A stretch of 64,000 bases of DNA from contig OY987299.1 of the NCBI GenBank assembly GCA_963920635.1, forward strand, positions 133,793,373 through 133,857,372. Reading direction: 5' to 3'. Below the pieces are notes generated by a model. The model was not told the DNA's origin. It ran no database searches and was given only the letters and a program-made list of their open reading frames with translations. Source of the stretch: Pseudeuparius sepicola (lineage: Eukaryota; Arthropoda; Insecta; Coleoptera; Anthribidae). The translations under genes were made by a program, and so were the position numbers. Positions 59,280 through 64,000 of the stretch are shown here, one piece after another. How positions within the stretch are numbered: the first letter of the stretch is position 1; the number at the start of each line of letters is the position of its first letter.

Positions 59280-59710
59280 CAGGAGTTACAGATGACTTAT
59301 TATGTTTATCTATTTCACGAAATTCCGCTAGTATCAAACTGTTGTTACAAACTGTAAGTTTGATATTGATCGTACAATTTTCCCCAGTAGGTTTGTATTT
59401 GTAAAGAAAACCTCTTATCCAGCTATTACTCACTTTAGTACCCTAAAGGTGCCCATGCCCTCGACTGCCCGCCATAACATTTTTAAAGCGCCGGGAAACT
59501 ACTATCATAAACACGGCCCATCGATAACGCTGTGCTATATGGAACAAAAGCAGGATTATTATAAAAGTTCCGAAGCTTTTGAGCAAGTTGTTATACGAAG
59601 GCTTTTCCGAGTTCGTGGTTCAAAGAGTATCGAAAGAATTATACGGTTATTACGTTTAAACTACTCTAGCTATTATGGGGGACAATTTAAGTTCTATAAT
59701 ATAACTCGAT
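59280..59710. repeat. Diverged segmental duplicate, left copy
   Basis: From TTATTATGTTTATCT through AAATTCCGCTAG, ATCCAGCTATTA and AACACG to ATCGAAAG this stretch is collinear with 60850-61200. The open frame 59449-59712 is not preserved in the other copy, so coding is unlikely. Confidence 0.65.
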
Positions 59711-59916
59711 GAAGAAACTCTTTCTTTAGAAAATAGAAACAATGGTAACGTAGAGGTAATAAATTCAATCGAACACGGTTAAATGTCGATTACAATTTTG
59801 TATTTTTGTTTGAACTTTCGTAGCAAACTGGAAAAATACAATCAATTTATTTTTAAACTGATTACTAGATTTAATCTATAGATATAGTATGAAAATGAAG
59901 TAGGAGAAAATAGTAC

Positions 59917-60580
59917 ATTTAATGAGGTACAAAGTTCCAAAAATTGCATTTATAAAATTCCTTGCGAATGTGGAAAGTTCTATGTTGGGGAGACTTGTAC
60001 GCCATTTAACGTTCGTTTAAAAGAACATAAAAATTATATCAGGCAAAGTCAAATTTTCGAAGTCAAAAATATGTGAACACTCTTTTAATAACAATCATAG
60101 GATTTTGTGGGATAGTTCGAAACCAATTCTCAAAGAAGAAGTAGGAAATAGACGAAAAATTAAAGAATCCAGCATTTATTCTAGGAAATACAGACAACTG
60201 TGTTGCTGAATGTTCAGTGGAATTCAGTAAAATATTATTGCCACTTATTTAAAGAGAAGTTAGTATACATAATTAGGTAGAACACAGGGTACAATATCAG
60301 ACAGGTGACTAGGTTATTGTTTCTGTTGCCATGACATTTTAACCTGAAATTTATTAATCTGTCATTTCACTTTGACGTGACATGATCTTTGAGAAAAGAG
60401 GAAGATTTATTCTCCGAAAGCTTAGGAAACAAATTTGTTGAAGATATTTTTTTAGTTACAAGTTCAAAGTTTAGTTCATTTACTGTTAAAAATTTATTAT
60501 TTTTCCAGGCAACTTGAAAAAGTTGCCTTTTAAGCAGTTTGGTGACGAAAAACCCAATTAAAATTCAATGGATCTGTTTA
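59917..60580 (+). pseudogene. Penelope-like retroelement, 5'-truncated copy 3
   Basis: Reads NCIYKIPCECGKFYVGETC and VRLKEHKNYI (GIY-YIG start with the CxC motif), then after a 1-nt shift KICEHSFNNNHRILW and CVAECSVEFSKI. It is shorter at the 5' end than the copy at 34391 and shares its tail and 3' end (AAAACCCAATTAAAATTCAA). The endonuclease would nick DNA for target-primed reverse transcription. This copy is broken. Confidence 0.85.
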
Positions 60581-60849
60581 CGCCAAAAATAAATTTTAGA
60601 AAATAAATAGTACATTATGTCACAAGCAGTAGAAATATTATTATTTACTAACTATTTCTTTTCTTCTCTTAATCGGAATGAATGGAAAACGATTATTAAA
60701 TTTTTCCTCGTACGTATCAAGATTAATCGCGATTTCTGTATAAAAATATTGAAATTATCCTTGAAGACAAATAATCTTTTTGTAGAAAATGTAAGGAAAG
60801 ACCTGATGGTTTTATCCAGAATAGTTTTATATTTCCAGGTCATGGCTAC

Positions 60850-61200
60850 GTACCATTCTAGTTTGTATTATGTTTATCTCGTCGCGAAATTCCGCTAGCT
60901 CCAAACTGTTATTGCAATCTGTAAGTTGACACTTTCCTCATTTTTCTCCAACGGCTATATTTATCATCCAGCTATTATTCATTTTAGTGCCCTAAAGGAG
61001 CTTTTTATTTCCCAACTGCCGGCCGTAAAATTTTTAGAAGCACTGCAGGACTACTATCGTAAACACGACTCTCCGATAATGCTTATGCTATTATGGATCA
61101 AAAGCGGGATTATTAAGTATAAAAGTTTGCGAAGTATACGATCAAGTTGTTATGAAAAAGATTTTTCGGGGTTCGGAGTATATCGAAAGGATGTTCTCTA
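60850..61200. repeat. Diverged segmental duplicate, right copy
   Basis: Collinear with 59280-59710, about 1.55 kb apart. The Penelope copy 3 sits between the two. Numerous substitutions and indels show it is old. Confidence 0.65.
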
Positions 61201-62110
61201 AATATAGACAATAATTTAACTTCTAACAAGATACACTATAGTCTACAAACATGAATGTTTTTGTTATTAATCGTGGGAAAAACTAAAAGCCGAGCTTTGG
61301 TAATTGGTAAGAATTGCAGAAAAGAAATGGTTTACCTAAGTGTTTGTCAGATTCATATGATTCTCACAAAAAATGTTTCTTTATTTGGTTGGGAGTTTAC
61401 TGCATAATTAAAGTTGATGGCCATGGCCATCGACGATAACTGCCTATGGCCAAAAATAAAAAAAATCAAAAAAACAGCAATTACTTTTTTATTTCTAGAG
61501 GTATATCAAAATGTTTAACATAAAATATGTTTGCAAGAACTGCCGGAATCCAAATATTAAATCAGTTTTGAAATATTTGGCTAATTGGCTATTGGGGTGA
61601 AAAAAATAAATTATCTGCAGAAAAAATTTGTGACGAATTTTTTATAAAGCGAATTATCCCATTTAATTTGATGTGTCCCATTTGCCAGTTTGTTCTGTAT
61701 TTATTATAACTATAAAAAGTCGAAATGCCCCAATCTTTAGTTAACATTGTGAACTTTTTTGCTTTAACGACAGTGACAACCTTAGATGAACATACGGCAA
61801 AAATAGAAATACGAGAACCCCTTCATATAATCGCGTTCTAATTACAAGAGAAATGAATTTCTTAGAACAAAACGATAATGTAACTTATACTACCCAAGTA
61901 GACGACTGCAAAAAATCGTAAAAAACGAAAAAGAAATTTAGCTCCAGCAGTCAAGTGCAATCAACCTAATGCCAAGTCGCGTGGCATGGGGTATTAGGCT
62001 ACCAATCATTGCGTAAGATTTCTAAAATGCATATTTTTGGCAAAAAGTACCCAAACTGTTTGTTATTTGTGTTTCCACTTGTTGATTTACTGTTCCGCGC
62101 TGGCCGATTT
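61201..62110. other. Spacer, no gene recognised
   Basis: AT-rich. Contains CCATGGCCATCGACGATAACTGCC near 61420 with a small palindrome. No repeat or domain seen. Confidence 0.4.
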
Positions 62111-62112
62111 AC

Positions 62113-62220
62113 TGCGACATTCCGATCTGTGTTTCAGCACCGTTCAACATTTTGACCTTGGATTCGGCACTCCATGCTGGACCATTCCGACCTGATACTC
62201 AGCACCGTTCAAAATTCAGG
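62113..62220. repeat. Two-copy tandem repeat
   Basis: CATTCCGATCTGTGTTTCAG...CACCGTTCAACATTTTG is followed by CATTCCGACCTGATACTCAG...CACCGTTCAAAATTC, about 62 bp apart. Confidence 0.6.
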
Positions 62221-62549
62221 CACAGATTTCGGCACTACGCACGGGCTTAGCCAAGGGGGGGGGGGGTTTCGGGGGTTCAAACCCCCCCCGAAATAAGCAA
62301 AATATTACCTAATATTATACCGAAAAAATACGAGGAGTGAAGAGTTAAATTATTATTACGTTTGAATATATGTAGTAATAGTAGCGCCTAGCGCCATCTT
62401 TTGACGAGAGGCAGACGCAGTTGCAGCCGAACTATTTTGTATTGTAGGGACACTTTGCGTTGTTTCTCGATTATTCGCCACGCCCCTCGGTCGAAATGAG
62501 CGGAACTTTGTGGAAGTTCGTGGAAGTTTCTGGACGGCTACTGGGCTGC

Positions 62550-62557
62550 TATATAAG
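62550..62557 (+). promoter_or_regulatory. TATA box of hAT copy 2
   Basis: TATATAAG, identical in context to that of copy 1, 190 bp upstream of the coding remnant. Confidence 0.6.
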
Positions 62558-62745
62558 CGGCGCCGCGGCGCGTGGCCGCGCTTATGGCAGTATTGTTCCA
62601 TGCGAACTCGAAGCGAATAAAAGTGAAAAGTGGTGAACGAATAGTGAAGAGAATTAAGTGTACCGTGTAAGTGAGTAATTTTAGTGCGCTGTTATTCGAT
62701 GACCTTCTTAAGGATAGATACGTGAATCATTATTACTGTCGAAAA

Positions 62746-62913
62746 ATGGAGGGGAAAAAAAGGAAGGGTGATAAACTTAAAGGTATGGACTACTGGAAAA
62801 AGTGGTGTAGTCAAGGTCAAGGGGTTTCTAATAAAGAAACAAATTTGGATTTAGCTATCAAAGCTTCAGCTACCTTGCATGCTGATAAGAAGACTGCATA
62901 CCCCGAAATCTAG
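62746..62913 (+). pseudogene. hAT N-terminal coding piece, copy 2
   Basis: ATG opens a 55-codon frame: MEGKKRKGDKLKGMDYWKKW, then CSQGQGVSNKETNLDLAIKA and so on to a TAG. The basic, Trp-containing start could be the transposase N-terminus. The frame ends at the deletion junction, out of frame with the C-terminal part. Intact here, whereas copy 1 has a 1-nt deletion in the A run. Confidence 0.6.
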
Positions 62914-63178
62914 TTTGGAATGCGTAGATGTGTGCGATAAAAACCTTTATCCTAATATTTACACATTACTACAAATCTTGGCTACCATTCCTGTATCCAC
63001 TGCTACCCCAGAAAGGTCTTTTTCGAGCCTAAGGAGACTGAAAAACTATTTACGAAACACTACAAGTGAAAACAGACTTAATGGTTTGGCTCTAATGAAC
63101 ATTCACTATGGAACAGAAATTCATGCAGATGAAGTAGTGGATATATTTAAAAGAAAAAGCCGAAGATTTCTTCTTTAA
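62879..63178 (+). pseudogene. hAT C-terminal dimerisation domain, copy 2
   Basis: The frame contains LYPNIYTLLQILATIPVSTA, TPERSFSSLRRLKNYLRNTT, then RLNGLALMNIHYGTEIHADE and a final KRKSRRFLL before TAA. This is the hAT_C domain, complete at the C-terminus, of the type found in ZMYM/THAP12-like hAT transposases. The catalytic core is deleted. Overlaps the N-terminal piece in another frame. Confidence 0.9.
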
Positions 63179-63378
63179 TGGTTTTAGATTTAGCGCAGAG
63201 GAACGAAATTAATTTATCCATTTCATTTAAAGTTAAGAACTTTATAAATATGTCGTAGTTTTTCGGATGAATATATAGATATTAAATTTCATGTAAGTAT
63301 ATTTTTGTTGTTTTATTTACTTCTCAAACTAAACCCCCCCCCCCAAAACTAAATCCTGGCTACGCCCGTGGCACTACG

Positions 63379-63720
63379 CATTCATTGGCGATGCGAATTC
63401 AAATGAACCAACGAAATTTGCCAAGGTGCCGAATCCTATACCGGAATGTTTAAATGCGTCCCGGCGAGTGCCAGGTTGGCGTCGCGTAGCGCGCTCATTT
63501 CCCGGGATGTCGCCATGTCCCGAATTTAATTAAGCCCGGTCCTGGACCCGTCAATCCCCTGAGGGGGGGGGGGAGGCGTCAGGCCCGTTCGGCCCCAAAG
63601 GCCTCGGCGGGTCCGGGTCGGGCCCCCGTCGATCCTCCGCTGTTGCTACGCGTCCGTCCTAAGGCGCTACGATACCCCCCATTTTCAAGGGTTTCGTAGT
63701 TTACATCTCCTACTTGCATT
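63379..63720. other. GC-rich non-repetitive DNA
   Basis: CpG-rich with G runs and no domain. It continues the GC-rich DNA on the left of hAT copy 2 (62090-62230). Possible regulatory island. Confidence 0.35.
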
Positions 63721-64000
63721 TCTTAATATTTTCACTTGATTTTTTTTGTGGCTTAGATAAAACTATGAAGAATCGTCGTTGTGTATCACGAAATGTGCAG
63801 GACTAATGCGACACTGTTAAAAAAATGCCAAACATACCCGAAATTCGACTATATTCGGTTAAGAATTTCGAGTATTTCCGCCGCTCAAAAATAATTCGAA
63901 AGACACAACGACGATTGAGGCATTCGATAGCATTATTTTAAGACTACTTTCAAGTCGATACGTTTGTTCGTTTGGCTATGATTTGAAAACTACGAACCCA

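Larger units (their letters stand above)
62240..63370 (+). mobile_element. Internally deleted hAT element, copy 2, with perfect TSD
   Basis: The termini are CACGGGCTTAGCCA and the complement of CACGGGCGTAGCCA. The 8-bp direct repeat GCACTACG flanks it exactly (62232-62239, 63371-63378). It is 1131 bp and nearly identical to copy 1 (37586-38715). It inserted in GC-rich DNA. The perfect duplication, against one mismatch in copy 1, suggests it is the younger insertion. Confidence 0.93.

Noticed and set aside
62671..62913. 80-codon reading of the hAT N-terminal piece
   Set aside because: It relies on a GTG start lying in the leader. The first ATG is at 62746.

Overview
This is AT-rich nuclear DNA from a eukaryote, most likely an insect. 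The signs are transposon remnants typical of arthropods (hAT, P/THAP, Tc1/mariner, Penelope-like), intron-split coding remnants, frequent GTAGGTACCTA-type words, and no bacterial-style gene packing. The order cannot be fixed from the sequence. I recognise no complete host protein-coding gene and no rRNA, tRNA or CRISPR. The longest open frames are either shadows of repeats or run across repeat junctions.

Layout. 1-12.5 kb: AT-rich spacer with palindromic (foldback) elements, including a four-level nest at 8.3-10.8 kb. 12.6-14.5 kb: a 1.95-kb element with 59-bp terminal inverted repeats, a perfect 8-bp target duplication and a broken two-exon THAP domain, which fits the P-element superfamily. 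14.6-15.8 kb: an inverted copy of a repeat (family A) that reappears at 44-49 kb. 17-26 kb: an 8-bp-TSD MITE and large foldback elements ending in CAGGGTG or CAGTGTGTCCCA next to TA, lying among GC-rich islands. 26.8-29.7 kb: a second copy of the 8.3-kb foldback, a minus-strand DDE transposase fragment and a Tc1-like pseudogene that has lost its catalytic Glu. 34.4-41.1 kb: Penelope-like retroelement pieces (RT motif, PTHTNRY motif, GIY-YIG domain), a GTAC-ended element and an internally deleted hAT.

44.3-48.4 kb: a tandem array of a 1.35-kb unit, three full copies plus part of a fourth, joining family A to a GC-rich block found only here. 50.1-50.5 kb: a second decayed THAP gene with a TATA box. 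51.2-54.3 kb: a 783-bp unit in four near-identical tandem copies. Each unit looks like a CpG-rich, outward-facing promoter core plus a minus-strand first coding exon ending in a splice donor. 58.3-63.4 kb: a perfect hairpin MITE, a third Penelope tail, a diverged segmental duplication and a second hAT copy with a perfect 8-bp TSD. The window ends in GC-rich DNA.

The window reads as a gene-poor intergenic or intronic region with GC-rich islands (possible regulatory DNA) into which many mobile elements have inserted. The two tandem arrays are the least ordinary content. The 783-bp array is the best candidate for something functional and undescribed.
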